A DNA stretch of 19,586 nucleotides. Origin: Phoronis ovalis (Eukaryota; Phoronida; Phoronidae). The position numbers and the translations under genes are program-made. The stretch lies in NCBI GenBank assembly GCA_028565635.1, contig JAOXYB010015387.1:1-19586 (forward strand). Direction: 5' to 3'. Under the pieces are notes generated by a model. The model had not been told where the DNA came from. It saw only the letters and a list, made by a program, of their open reading frames with translations, and did not search any database. How positions within the stretch are numbered: the stretch's first letter is position 1; each line of letters starts with the position of its first letter. This document shows, piece by piece, positions 9,735 through 18,723 of this stretch.

Positions 9735-12708
9735 CTGCAAAATATTAATCCCGGGATATGAATGTTATATGTATATCGTGTATATAGTGAACGAAATAAT
9801 TTCACCAGGCTGGCCGGTAATAAACGATTACAGGCATCAAGGGCAGATCCAGGATTTTAAGTTGGGAGATCGATTTAAAGTAGTGAATAAGAATATTAAA
9901 GCTGTATGTATAATACTTTCTGTTTTAACACTGTTTTTTGTAATTTGAGGGGTTCCCCTTAATCCCCCACTGGATATTATTTGTTCTATGACACGCCCAC
10001 TAACAAGTGCTGACATCTGCATGACGTGTCTTGAGAGTTTGTGTTCCGCGACTTTGTCAGAAATGACAATATTTTTAAAATACCTGATATATAAACATAA
10101 ACAGCAATTTCTATAGTGCATGTTTTAATAAGTCACAAAAAAATTTGATTTATTCCATAATTTCAGTTTAATTTATTATGGTTGTACAATCTTCTGTACG
10201 AATAACAAAATGTAAATATAAAGCTCATACGATGGAAGTGCAGTTTCATATTCATGTTCGAAATCAAGAAATGCTTTCTATTGGTGTAACGGATTAATTT
10301 GCAAAATGGTTGTCAAATGGATTTGAGGAAAAAGGACTGGAAAGAATCATTTCATGCATTTCATTGGAAACAGCATTTCTGAAATCGACAGAGGTTTATA
10401 GATTTTAGTAGAACACAAATGGTTATACACATATTGCTATTGATAAACAATGTCTCATGGTGGGAAACTAGTTCAAATGTAGCTGCTCTAGGTACTTACC
10501 ACCGACAGCCCAATAGATTATGGAAAATATTACCCATGTTGCCCCATATAACATCGAGTGGTAAAAGTGGTACCATCTGACAGGTATACCGGTGATCCAC
10601 ACATCTAATACAACGTAGACTGAGTTTACTGCATGTGTGGTAACGTTTCGTATATCCACGGGAAAATCCGCTGCAATATAAAAGTTTGTGAACTGAATTC
10701 GTATACAGTAACAATTGAAACTAGTAGTATTTTCTTGAACAAGTTAGTCGAAAGATTTATCTATTGCGTCAAAACTGTAACAGACCTCTGATAGTTTGTC
10801 CAAAAAAATATAAATTAAGTGTTTGATATTCGAAACATTAGTGTATTATTTAATATATTAATAAACAAATCAAATTTTTAGAAATTCCAATAATATCCTG
10901 ATGAAGATAAACACAGGACTTCGCCGTGTCTTTAGTGGCGCATAGTCCAATGGACTCGAGTTACTCAAATTATTTCGAGTTAGATCAAGTATGAGGTCCG
11001 GGCGAAATTTTTTAATTTGTAAGAAATCCAAAACATTGGGTTTCAAGCCACTAATTGGTGCTAAAAGGCGATTGCTTCCTTATTACATTAAAACAAACGG
11101 AATGTCTCTTTCAAATGTTTAAAAAACTGGCATAAAAAAGGATGAACTCGAATATATAAAAAATGGATTTGGCTTGCTCCAGCTGGCTAAAGCTTTAGAT
11201 TTGTATCCAGGGCACAAACACGTACCTATGTGTCAGAAAAAACTAGAATGTCTATTAACCTCCCTTCACCTAAATGTAATGCGAATATCACGACCAGTTA
11301 TGAAAGAAAGAATGTACATTCGTTCTCTTTAAGCCGGTTTTACCTGAGAATTATCATATAAATAAATAAACTTATGAATCGAATTAATACACTTACGGCC
11401 GAACACTAAGGCCCAGTAAAGCACTGTTATAGTTACTGCAGATGAAAATAACACGTTATTGAAGACCCAAGCAGTTTTCATCCACCATTTCGATTCACTG
11501 TACACTGGATAACCTAAGAAAAATGTATAATCATAGTTTATGCATGTTTATACATATAATTATATATGCCAGAATTTTATCCTAGTTATCCTAACGGAGG
11601 ACAAATAATGTACGCGTCACTGACTGACTATAAACGCTCTGTTAAAATAAATACTAGATTTAATATCCGCATGACATAGCAAAAACTGAAAATGTAAATA
11701 TTCGAGTTCATCACGACATTGTTCTGAAACAAACTTAGACATTAGATTTGCAAATTTATGAAAAGTGCATATTAAAATCTCAAAGGACACACCTAAAATA
11801 TGTCGAACTTAAAAACCTGCAGTTATTTGTAAAGTTTTAAGTACTTTTGATTTACCTTTTTAAAAACGAAAATTTTGAAATGTCTATCGCTTCATTTTAA
11901 TTACTAAAACATAGCTTGAAATAGACTTTTATTTATTTCTTGTGTTTAATTTGCCAAAATAAAATCAATCAATCTAGACAATTTACTTCACAATTTTATG
12001 ATATTTTGCAGAAAGGAACACAGTTTGGAACTTACCAATCTTATTCCTACCATGGACATAAGCAACGATGTTTGCTGTGGTAATCACAAGTAAACCGATG
12101 ATTAACAAAATATAAGTCCAATGTGTCAGTAAAATAAAATATTTCCAGCGAGGCGTGAACTCATATACTATTATGCTGTAGATGAACACGGCTAAGAAGT
12201 AGCACAAGAATGTGACGCGATACAACACGAACCATATTGAAGGGCGTTGACTCCACTGGAAAAATTAAAAAATTACATATTTGTTACATGCAATATGAAA
12301 TAGTCTCTTCAAAATTATCTTTTCAAATATTCAAAGTTAATTTTAAATATTTGTTTATATTTGCTTTACTAGTTTTACCAAACATTTTGGGTTATTCAAT
12401 TTGAGCGTTAAGCTTCAAAAATTATAAATTTAAAATTTGCAGCACTTACGTAATTATGCCTTTATACAAGTAAAAATTATTATATATAAAATGAATAATA
12501 AAAAAAGTTCAGAATGACCAACAGCAAGTCTAACTACATAACTAGGAAAAACACTTACTTGGTTATAAACAAACAAATCAGGTTTATCAAATCCCGACAA
12601 ACCGAAATTAGAACATTTAAATTCATCTTTACAAGCTACACTACATCCACCTGCACAACATCCATCGCTCTGTATTATTCCAGTTTTCAGTTTTTTCTCC
12701 GTTGCCAT
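9526..12708 (-). CDS. Rolling stone-like multi-pass membrane protein, five coding exons
   Basis: Coding exons on the minus strand are 12708-12559, 12255-12036, 11513-11397, 10670-10500 and 9734-9526. All introns are GT-AG and the phases match (0, 1, 1, 1), giving 288 residues. The N-terminal 50 residues are Cys-rich and cytosol-like (C17, C18, C22, C26, C32), then comes NFGLSGFDKPDLFVYNQW, the family-style lead into the first helix. About six hydrophobic helices follow near residues 56-81, 87-117, 137-162, 174-192, 200-219 and 242-266. Conserved-looking points are W58/YR (62-63), WKYFILLTHWTY (87-98), KWWMKTAWVFNN (132-143), the loop FPVDIRNVTTHAVNSV (165-180), WYHFYHSMLYGATW (195-208) and LDYGHNPGVA (234-243). 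Drosophila rolling stone is a myoblast-fusion membrane protein; functions of other members are largely unknown, so no fusion role is claimed here. Confidence 0.85.
9735..10499 (-). other. Intron 4 of rolling stone-like gene
   Basis: This 765-bp intron contains a MITE-like block (9838-9985). A 94-codon minus-strand frame (10121-9837) runs into that block and ends in it, and has no domain. Confidence 0.6.
9838..9985. mobile_element. Possible MITE-like or short interspersed element
   Basis: The left edge 'agggcagatccaggatttt' and the right part 'ggggttccccttaatccccc' plus 'actggat' look like a widespread type of invertebrate short element with GGATC(C/T)AGG-like ends. Only about 6 bp (atccag and ctggat) is still clearly inverted, and no target duplication is evident. 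The call rests on pattern recognition. Confidence 0.25.
10500..10670 (-). CDS. Rolling stone-like gene, coding exon 4
   Basis: The acceptor reads TATATTGCAG and the donor GTAAGTA. It codes for PDFPVDIRNVTTHAVNSV and the fourth and fifth helices through IYWAVG. An NVT sequon is present at residue 171. Confidence 0.86.
10671..11396 (-). other. Intron 3 of rolling stone-like gene
   Basis: This 726-bp intron has a tRNA-like SINE head near 10925-11010. The remainder shows no frame or repeat that I can support. Confidence 0.6.
10925..11010 (+). mobile_element. tRNA-derived SINE-like head
   Basis: 'tagtggcgcatagtccaatg' starting near 10932 fits a pol III A box of the TGGCNNAGT type. About 60 bases on, 'tgaggtccgggcgaaat' looks like a damaged B box (GGTCCGGGttCGAAAT lacking two bases). 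A-rich or T-rich sequence follows. The arrangement is that of a tRNA-derived SINE head. No intact cloverleaf can be drawn, so it is not a tRNA gene. Confidence 0.4.
11397..11513 (-). CDS. Rolling stone-like gene, coding exon 3
   Basis: The acceptor reads TTTTTCTTAG and the donor GTAAGTG. It codes for GYPVYSESKWWMKTAWVFNN and the third helix. It is phase 1 on both sides. Confidence 0.86.
11514..12035 (-). other. Intron 2 of rolling stone-like gene
   Basis: This is a 522-bp AT-rich phase-1 intron in which I see nothing else. The reading frame of exon 2 stays open for some 50 bases into it, which inflates the open frame but not the exon. Confidence 0.7.
12036..12255 (-). CDS. Rolling stone-like gene, coding exon 2
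   Basis: The acceptor reads TTTTTCCAG and the donor GTAAGTT. It codes for residues 51-123 with the first two helices (YRVTFLCYFLAVFIY and THWTYILLIIGLLV), ending in phase 1. Confidence 0.86.
12256..12558 (-). other. Intron 1 of rolling stone-like gene
   Basis: This is a 303-bp AT-rich phase-0 intron with no further feature seen. Confidence 0.7.
12559..12708 (-). CDS. Rolling stone-like gene, coding exon 1
   Basis: It codes for exactly 50 codons ending ...YNQ, then GTAAGTG (phase 0). It contains the Cys-rich N-terminus CCAGGCSVACKDEFKC. The ATG has A at -3 and G at +4. The plus-strand open frame over this exon is its shadow. Confidence 0.82.
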
Positions 12709-12758
12709 TATGGCTGACCAGATATTCTGAGTTTATGCTAAGCAGTGTGTTATATCTA

Positions 12759-12768
12759 GGATATATAC
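12759..12768 (-). promoter_or_regulatory. TATA-like element of rolling stone-like gene
   Basis: On the minus strand GTATATATCC lies 50-60 bases before the ATG. The position suits a short 5' UTR. The flanking DNA is AT-rich, so this is only a candidate. Confidence 0.3.
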
Positions 12769-12925
12769 AGTTTTATTTTTCCTATGTTAAATGTACTATG
12801 TGAGTGCACAATATGACGGTAATATAGGTTATATAGGATAGGTTAAGTGCAGTGAATGCATCATCCTGATACTATTTATAGCGCAACGTGATTCATGTGC
12901 TTTGTTCCGCCCGGCTAACAGGAAA

Positions 12926-12937
12926 GTCCGGAAGCGG
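12926..12937 (+). promoter_or_regulatory. ETS-type site (CCGGAAGCGG)
   Basis: gtCCGGAAGCGG lies in a small GC-rich patch (12905-12940) about 220 bases upstream of the rolling stone-like start. CCGGAAG is the classic ETS/GABP core common in animal promoters. The GC-rich island in an otherwise AT-rich spacer makes it a little more convincing. Confidence 0.3.
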
Positions 12938-13097
12938 ATCTTGTTTTAGTAAGAGCAAATTATTATGATTATAAGCACGAATCCGAGGGAACTCAAGTTT
13001 TTTGGGTATACCTACTTTAGCAATTACCAAATCCATTTATTTTGCAAATGCAGCGAGAGCAATTCAAAATTAGAAACATATTAACAACTATACATTC

Positions 13098-13155
13098 AAT
13101 CCAAATCCTCACCCCATATAGGCACACTCCACCAAAAAATAACAGAGTATCCCCA
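13098..13155. repeat. Dispersed repeat shared with 355-415
   Basis: Both sites carry, in the same order and spacing, 'atccaaatcc', 'gcacac-c(t/c)c-accaaaaaata' and 'gagta(c/t)cccc'. Divergence is moderate. It is likely one interspersed family, unnamed here. Confidence 0.5.
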
Positions 13156-13460
13156 GGATGAATCAGCGTTTGCTTTTGTTATAACCTATTACAATTGCCT
13201 ATAAATGTAAAATTGCTTTGAAAAAAAAATTATCACATACGTGCGCCTCTACATTATCGGTTACGTATAGTACGACATACTATCTCGTACAAATGCGAGA
13301 TGCTGTCCTAGACCCTGGAATATGTCTATAATTGTTTAATTAGCATCACTAGCTTATCTGTCATATGTGATGAAACTTGTATTACATTTCACATACGCTT
13401 CAATGCAATTTTCATCAAATTTGGACATAAACCATTCCTTAATGATGTGCTAAAATTGCC

Positions 13461-13703
13461 ATGCATCGCCTAAGACTAGCTGGGCACTGTGTAAGACATC
13501 CTGAAGAAATAGCACATCAGATAGTGCTCTGGCAGCCTCTACATGGAAAAATCAGGAGAGGCAGGAAACAGACCGACTTCATAGATGTCATCAGAAGAGA
13601 TACTGGACTGGAAGATGTGCAAGACATCAGAAATGTGATGATGGATAGAGATCAGTGGAAAGATATCGTCAGACATGCTCGATTGGGAGATCGGCCAAAC
13701 TGA
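13461..13703 (+). mobile_element. C-terminal fragment of a non-LTR retrotransposon polyprotein (RTE-like)
   Basis: The 80-codon frame begins MHRLRLAGHCVRHPEE and continues with IVLWQPLHGKIRRGRKQ, DFIDVIRRDTGLEDVQDI and MMDRDQWKDIVRHAR. This is the characteristic tail of many animal LINE polyproteins: R-LR-AGH-x-R..., LW-P-HG-R-RGR-..., DTG, M-DR--W. Many automated annotations mislabel such tails as 'craniofacial development protein 2-like'. No reverse transcriptase or endonuclease lies upstream, so the copy is 5'-truncated, as LINE insertions usually are. The frame is free of stops, which suggests a fairly recent insertion. The initial ATG is probably incidental. Tail recognition is secure; the clade is less so. 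Confidence 0.75.
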
Positions 13704-13941
13704 ACTGAATGATAGCTTCAAAGGTTCTATTATCAACATAGACTTATTGTTGACCATCAGAGGAACCACACATGAAATTCTTGACAAACATTTGGCATCA
13801 AAATCTGTATTCACAGCAGAAATTCCAGACGTAAGCGCCATTTCTCAGAGTGCTCGAAAATACAGTTCTCAAGCTGGAGAAATATTAATCTGTCAAGTAG
13901 TAGCTCATCATGACACTAACTACCGGGCCCCTATACTGTGA
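13675..13941 (+). other. Open frame overlapping the LINE tail, product unknown
   Basis: This 88-codon frame overlaps the end of the retrotransposon frame by 29 bases in a different frame. After the overlap it reads LLLTIRGTTHEILDKHLASK, SVFTAEIPDVSAISQSARKY and SSQAGEILICQVVAHHDTNY. The composition is unusually protein-like for spacer DNA, with no cysteine, glycine or lysine skew. I recognise no domain. It could be element-derived sequence, a captured exon or chance. Confidence 0.25.
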
Positions 13942-14729
13942 GACTCCTGGTGGCAAATTTTGTTTTTTCTCCGTTACAGATCACGTATATTCTGAAATTG
14001 TTATTTTTTCTCATAGAATCTCGTCAGGCAAAATACGCAATAGAAATGTTTTGAAAGCGCCTCATTAGCTTATTAGAAACGGCTGTTAGTCTGCTGTATC
14101 AACACAAATGATACCCTAAAAATAGAGAGGTTTCCTAAATTTAGAATGGTTGGTCGGTCTGTCGTTTTCAGATCACTAGACATTGAACCCTAAAATGGTG
14201 AAGCAAATCATCTTTTCATTTCTCTTCAATCAACCAGGCGACAATAATTAGGTACACTATAAGGCTTCTGCACAGAAAGATGTTCAATACCCTGGCCGAC
14301 CCTAATTTTGGCCAAATCAATTTATTGTTTCGTAACACATCGGAAATGCCGCCGCGCCACTCGAAATAATTAAACTATTATTGAGTTCTTGCTATTTCAG
14401 TGCACGAATATTGCTTAAGATACCAGTGAGTTCATATCAGTATATTCTTCTTTTTTACTAGCAAGTACAATTACAATGCACTATACAGCTACAGTAATAA
14501 CTATGTCTACAACTCTGTAACTATCTACTATGGTATGCTAGAACCAATCTCTATTTATACATGCAACATTTTGCCTAATCTATTGTTCAAGTCAGTAATG
14601 GATTGGTTGTACAAGTTACAACAATTAAAATAGCATCTCCAAAGCAGTTTAATAGCTGATTGGCTGTTCAAGTTTAACCTATTTAAATGTCATTTTGATT
14701 ATCCATAGAATCCTAACAGTTGTGTAGAC
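13942..14729. other. Spacer and 3' UTR of GPCR gene
   Basis: This is downstream of the minus-strand GPCR. Minus-strand poly(A) signal candidates are ATTAAA (14653-14648, about 80 bases past the stop) and AATAAA (14326-14321, about 400 bases past it). No coding frame or clear repeat is seen. Confidence 0.5.
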
Positions 14730-15179
14730 TTAGTTGAGGCTTGTGGTAACCACAGCTGAATGCGAATCCTCCATCCGCTCCTCAACCAGTGGTTTGTCAC
14801 GCTTTAAAACCCTAAGAGAATTATGGGATAGCGGAAAAGCCCGATTTGACTCGGGGGACCGATTTGACCAATATTGCTGTTTCGCCCGCATCATTTTATA
14901 TGTATAATCAGTAGGGGGCACCAGCTCGTACTTAACAAAGGGACAAAATCTTAAAACATACTTGAAACCATTGCGAAATTTAGTACTCATCCAAAAATAA
15001 ATAATAGGATTGTAACAGCAGTTGCTCATCGCTAATAACATGCAGCAGAGCCAAATCGTCAACAAATAATCATGAGTGCTCCAAAGTTCGTTATGTATGG
15101 TCACTACAATAGTAAGTACTTCCAAAGGTAACCAACATAGACCAAATACAAGTACGACCGCGATCATCATTTTTATCAC
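14730..15179 (-). CDS. GPCR gene, coding exon 2 (TM6 to C-terminus)
   Basis: The acceptor reads TATATTGCAG. It codes for VIKMMIAVVLVFGLCWLPLE (TM6), TM7 with NPIIY, and a 90-residue tail with several Ser/Thr near the end (VVTTSLN), with its stop at 14732-14730. Confidence 0.87.
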   Translation of the reverse strand: MIKMMIAVVLVFGLCWLPLEVLTIVVTIHNELWSTHDYLLTIWLCCMLLAMSNCCYNPIIYFWMSTKFRNGFKYVLRFCPFVKYELVPPTDYTYKMMRAKQQYWSNRSPESNRAFPLSHNSLRVLKRDKPLVEERMEDSHSAVVTTSLN

Positions 15180-16191
15180 CTGCAATATAAAGAAAACAGA
15201 GGTACCTTTTTAAATCAAAAGTAAAATGTACCAGTTTCTGGTCAACTTATGTTCAATTCGCCTGTTATTCGTTGACTTTTTTTATTTTCAAATTGAGCGA
15301 GAAAGCAGTTCTGCTGCATGAAATTCGGAAGTCAATTATAAATCTGCCAGAAACATAAATACATAAAATATACATTTTATTCTGTACCTTTCTCTTAGAT
15401 TCCGCCATTCTTTCATCTCGAGTATTTTGTGCTTCGCCAGGTATTTTCTTCGCCCACATTTCACAGGCAATACGAGTGTATGCAAAAGCGAGAATAACCA
15501 ATGGAATCAAGTATTGAGTAATAGGTAGGAACAATCGATATGCCGAAAAGTACACTGTCTTTAAGTCTTCTGGCCACACTTCGTTACATTGTTCATATTC
15601 TCTATTATCTGAGGTAACGATATCGATATCTTGATAAATAACTGATGGCAATGGAAAGGCCACAGACAGTAACCATATTCCCATGATCACCAGGGTAGCT
15701 TGCTTTGCTGACATTTTAGGTCTGAAGGGATACACAATGGCGACATATCTATCTGCAGCAATAACTACTAGAGTAAAAGAACTTAGATAGACGCTCACAG
15801 GCTGTATGTAGAATACGATCTTACACATAGCTCCCCCGAACGGCCAGTACATAAGCAACGTATAATATATTAAGTTAAATGGCATGCAAAATATCGCCAT
15901 TGCTATATCACTCATAGCCATATTCAAAATTAACATATTGGTTAAAGTACGCATGCGTTTATTTGCTAAAACAGTGTAACAGACGATGCCATTTCCGCCA
16001 ATAGATAGAATAATGATAATCGAACACATTATGGTTATTAAAATTTGACCATAGACTGGTAGCGACTGGTCAAATTCCGGGCCAACTGTCAAGTTAGCCG
16101 AGGAGCTGTTGTCCCTATCGATCGACGTAGACCTGTTACACTCATTAGTGCAGTTAACTGTCAACATGGTGGAGGCTTCATAGCCTTCCAT
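14730..16191 (-). CDS. Neuropeptide GPCR, luqin/RYamide receptor-like, two coding exons
   Basis: Coding exons are 16191-15388 (268 codons) and 15179-14730, joined in phase 0, giving 417 residues. The N-terminus has four N-glycosylation sequons (N13, N19, N28, N33). Rhodopsin-class landmarks are N67 in GGNGIV (TM1), D95 in NMAMSD (TM2), WPFG (116-119), C123 with C202 for the extracellular disulfide, DRY 147-149, CWLP 283-286 (TM6) and NPIIY 325-329 (TM7), then Cys347 as a possible palmitoylation site. IPGEAQNTRDERMAESKRK before TM6 and YIQPVSVYLSSFTLVVIAADRY in TM3 point to luqin/RYamide receptors. NPY-type and tachykinin receptors are the nearest alternatives. It would sit in the plasma membrane and couple a secreted peptide to G proteins; the ligand is inferred from family. 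Confidence 0.88.
15388..16191 (-). CDS. GPCR gene, coding exon 1 (N-terminus to end of third intracellular loop)
   Basis: It codes for TM1-TM5 and loop 3 to ...ESKRK, then GTACAG. The donor is weaker than the usual GTAAGT, but the resulting join SKRK|VIKMM is exactly what family members show. If unspliced, the frame runs 40 codons further and stops at 15265. Confidence 0.87.
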
Positions 16192-16269
16192 AATTTTTCT
16201 TCACTATTAGCCTTTAACCAGTACCGAAACTGTATAGTAAACTCTGTAGGTTTATCTAAAAATACGAAT

Positions 16270-16283
16270 TATAAGTACTTATA
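16270..16283. promoter_or_regulatory. Palindromic TATA-like element upstream of GPCR
   Basis: tataagtacttata is a perfect 14-bp palindrome about 80-92 bases before the GPCR start, giving TATAAGTA on both strands. It is a reasonable TATA-box candidate if the 5' UTR is unspliced. Confidence 0.3.
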
Positions 16284-16431
16284 GCTTACTGCTAGGAAAT
16301 TATTTTAAAAAACATATAATAGCAAGCAAGAACAAGCTTCAAATGTCAGTTTGGTTAAGCCATCTATCCCTGTCACAATTGTATATTTACCTGCAAACGG
16401 AATACTAATGCCATACCAAAAGGATAAGTTG

Positions 16432-16520
16432 TTTAACCGACGATAGCCCTTAAAAAACGGGTGTCAGGCAGGTTTTTAGTTAAACAAAGTATTTAACGGG
16501 CGAAATCCCTTAAAAATGGG
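16432..16520. repeat. Direct repeat, two copies 60 bp apart
   Basis: tttaaccgacgatagccctt at 16432 and tttaacgggcgaaatccctt at 16492 continue as 'aaaaaacggg' and 'aaaaatggg'. About 24 of 30 positions agree. The exact 60-bp offset suggests an old tandem duplication. Confidence 0.6.
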
Positions 16521-16563
16521 ATTTTTTAGTGTAAAAAGAAAAAAAACACTCACACTAAAAAAT
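16521..16563. repeat. 12-bp inverted repeat
   Basis: attttttagtgt (16521-16532) is the exact reverse complement of acactaaaaaat (16552-16563), with 19 bases between. It starts immediately after the second copy of the 60-bp direct repeat, so both may belong to one element end. Confidence 0.7.
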
Positions 16564-16915
16564 GCAATTTTTTAATTTTGTTTGAAGCGGTCACGCCGAA
16601 CTGTGGCCAGTTATACGAACTCGCAATAACCGCCATGCGGAATGTGAAGTAACATTTTCACTTTTATTCCTATGACGTATATATCCTTAAAAAAACAAAT
16701 TAAGAACATATAGGTAATTTAAAATAGAATATGAAAGAGGAAATCATCTTATAAATATTTCTGACATACAAAATGACGTTTTAATGAGGCCCAGTTAAAT
16801 ACAATTGTACGACTAGGATTACGAAGCAAGACTAGCCTTGTTATAGATGTGTAAAATATATAATTTATCAGAAACTATGTTTTATTATGGTTTCCAACAA
16901 CAAAATTGGAAGACA

Positions 16916-17069
16916 CAAAATGGCGGCCATGTCAAAAACATATTCTTTAATTGATAATTCGGAAAGTACTTAACCGATTTCCACGAAGCTTGGAACAAAA
17001 TGTTCTAGAGATGAAAATTTGCGGTGAAACATTTAGCGGCCTTCTTGAATCCAAAATGGCTGCCATGTC
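16916..17069. repeat. Two copies of caaaatggc(g/t)gccatgtc
   Basis: The 18-mer at 16916-16933 recurs at 17052-17069 with one change, 136 bases apart. The core AAAATGGCGGCCAT resembles the YY1/Pho binding consensus. The sequence between includes 'ttaaccgatttccacgaagc', which looks like the body of an interspersed repeat, so the motif may belong to the repeat and not be regulatory. Confidence 0.5.
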
Positions 17070-18723
17070 CATAAGTTTGTGTTGGAAGCCACATAGTGTG
17101 TCGTCGTGATAAACTAAATATAGTTTCATAATTCTCTTGCTGAACAAAGAGCCATTAAAGAAAATGTGGAAGTTATAATAATTGATTAACATGATGACGG
17201 TCATGTGTTTTGCTGTGTAAAATATTTAGTAAGAGAAGGTGTGTACATTAAGCAGATTGTGGATTATTATTGATGTCACGTAAAGATTGTATAAGAATAC
17301 TCAAGAGCTATAACTGTAATAAGTGATGTGTTTTATAATACTTCAATAAATGACAATAGACCATTTGTCAAAATCAATGAGTTAAACAATTAGTTTAACC
17401 CTCTTGTGTAACAAAGACTATACATCGAGGCATCCTTGTGGAAAACAGAAAAAATATGTTACTTATCTTAACGAAAAAACACATTTCCAATTCTTTTGAT
17501 GAACAAAAAAAAAAAGATATTTAAAAGGGAAATCCATCATGAAATGTGCGTGTCACATTGGATCATAGGTTATATCCAGAAGCACTTGCAGCATCATTTA
17601 TAAAACTTTTTTGATTACTAGATTTTAGTGTATTATAATTTTTTTTCCAAATTTATACATGAATACACACAAAAATATGAAAAACCATCACATAAATGTT
17701 CCTAGAAACTTACGTGAGTATGCGGAAATGTCGGTTCAAATAGGAGGAATTTCGGTGCAAAACCAGAAACGTATACTAGCCGTTTCAAGTCCACGCAGGT
17801 AGGCCTGATACAGATATATTTTGATAAATTATACCTTCTAATTAAAACAGGTGTATGTATAAAAAAGCAAAGTGCTCGTATCAGTGTAATATTTACCGAT
17901 TACAGCTCAATTTCTATGTTCCTTCTATCTCACTCAACTCCCCAATTTACAATAAACTTGTGTACTAATTTTTGAGCGCTTCTCGGTGTGTTTCACGAAT
18001 GACTTTTAGTATTTAGCACCCGGGGGGACACTAGTGTAAAGGGCGGGTCCACATGCGCGAACATGGCTTTTAAGAAAACTCCCTAAACGTATATAGCTAG
18101 CTTGCTAACAGAGCACTCCCTTGAAAGGCTTATAGGTTTAAAAAGTGACTATTTATTGAAAAACATGTTGATGCGTCAAGCTGCGCTAATATTACGTATC
18201 TGATGGTGAAACCAGGGAAACATATCCTTGGCAAATCTGCATTCTAAAAACAATATATACCCAATATGCCAATATTTAGCTAAATATATACCCTTAATGC
18301 TGAACGCACGGTACGCGCTTCACCGAAACAAATATCCCCTTTTCACGTGATTTTTCGTTTGCGCATGTGTACCCATTCTTTGATCCATGTGCCCTGCCCG
18401 GGATTTAGCATTCAAATTTGCACTTTTTTCCAACGGAAAATATCTTATTATTAAAGTTTTTCTATTTTCTCAAAGGACAAGTGAAAGAGATCAAAACGTT
18501 TACCAGCAGTTATTTAGCATTCAACTAACCATGCAGTACTTACCGAAACGTTACTCAGTATTCTCACTGCAACCTGCCACTATTTCTGCCACACTGCTAG
18601 ATCTATAGAACTAGTACCGTAATCTGGAAATTTATCTCAGCCTACTTATTATTTATTATGGCCAAATTTTGCGTAAAAAACAGAGTAATTGAAATCTAAT
18701 TAAATAACCGATCATATTTCATT

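Larger units (their letters stand above)
12709..13460. other. Spacer upstream of rolling stone-like gene
   Basis: This is promoter-proximal DNA followed by repeat-derived sequence. At 13098-13155, 'ccaaatcct', 'gcacactccaccaaaaaata' and 'gagtatcccc' match the block at 355-415 in the same order, so a dispersed repeat is present at both places. No coding frame is seen. Confidence 0.5.

Noticed and set aside
9837-10121. 94-codon minus-strand frame inside an intron of the rolling stone-like gene
   Set aside because: It runs through MITE-like sequence and has no splice join with the neighbouring exons, which connect to each other in phase.
10925-11010. Functional tRNA gene
   Set aside because: The B box is broken and no acceptor or anticodon stems pair. 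Treated as a SINE head instead.
12514-12717. 67-codon plus-strand frame
   Set aside because: Antisense shadow of the rolling stone-like first exon, whose minus-strand reading has correct splice signals.
13539-13841. 100-codon minus-strand frame
   Set aside because: Antisense shadow of the LINE tail and the following plus-strand frame.
16947-17204. 85-codon minus-strand frame
   Set aside because: It overlaps the duplicated ATGGC-motif repeat and has no recognisable domain.
17546-17614. Plus-strand frame VRVTLDHRLYPEALAASFIK, reminiscent of the DHRxxDG end of acyltransferase E2 proteins
   Set aside because: The catalytic DG is YP-E here, the frame is 22 codons with no splice context, and nothing upstream resembles the rest of the domain. 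Chance similarity.
18387-18608. 73-codon plus-strand frame starting MCPARDLAFK
   Set aside because: No domain, no adjoining exon and no splice pattern. Consistent with chance.
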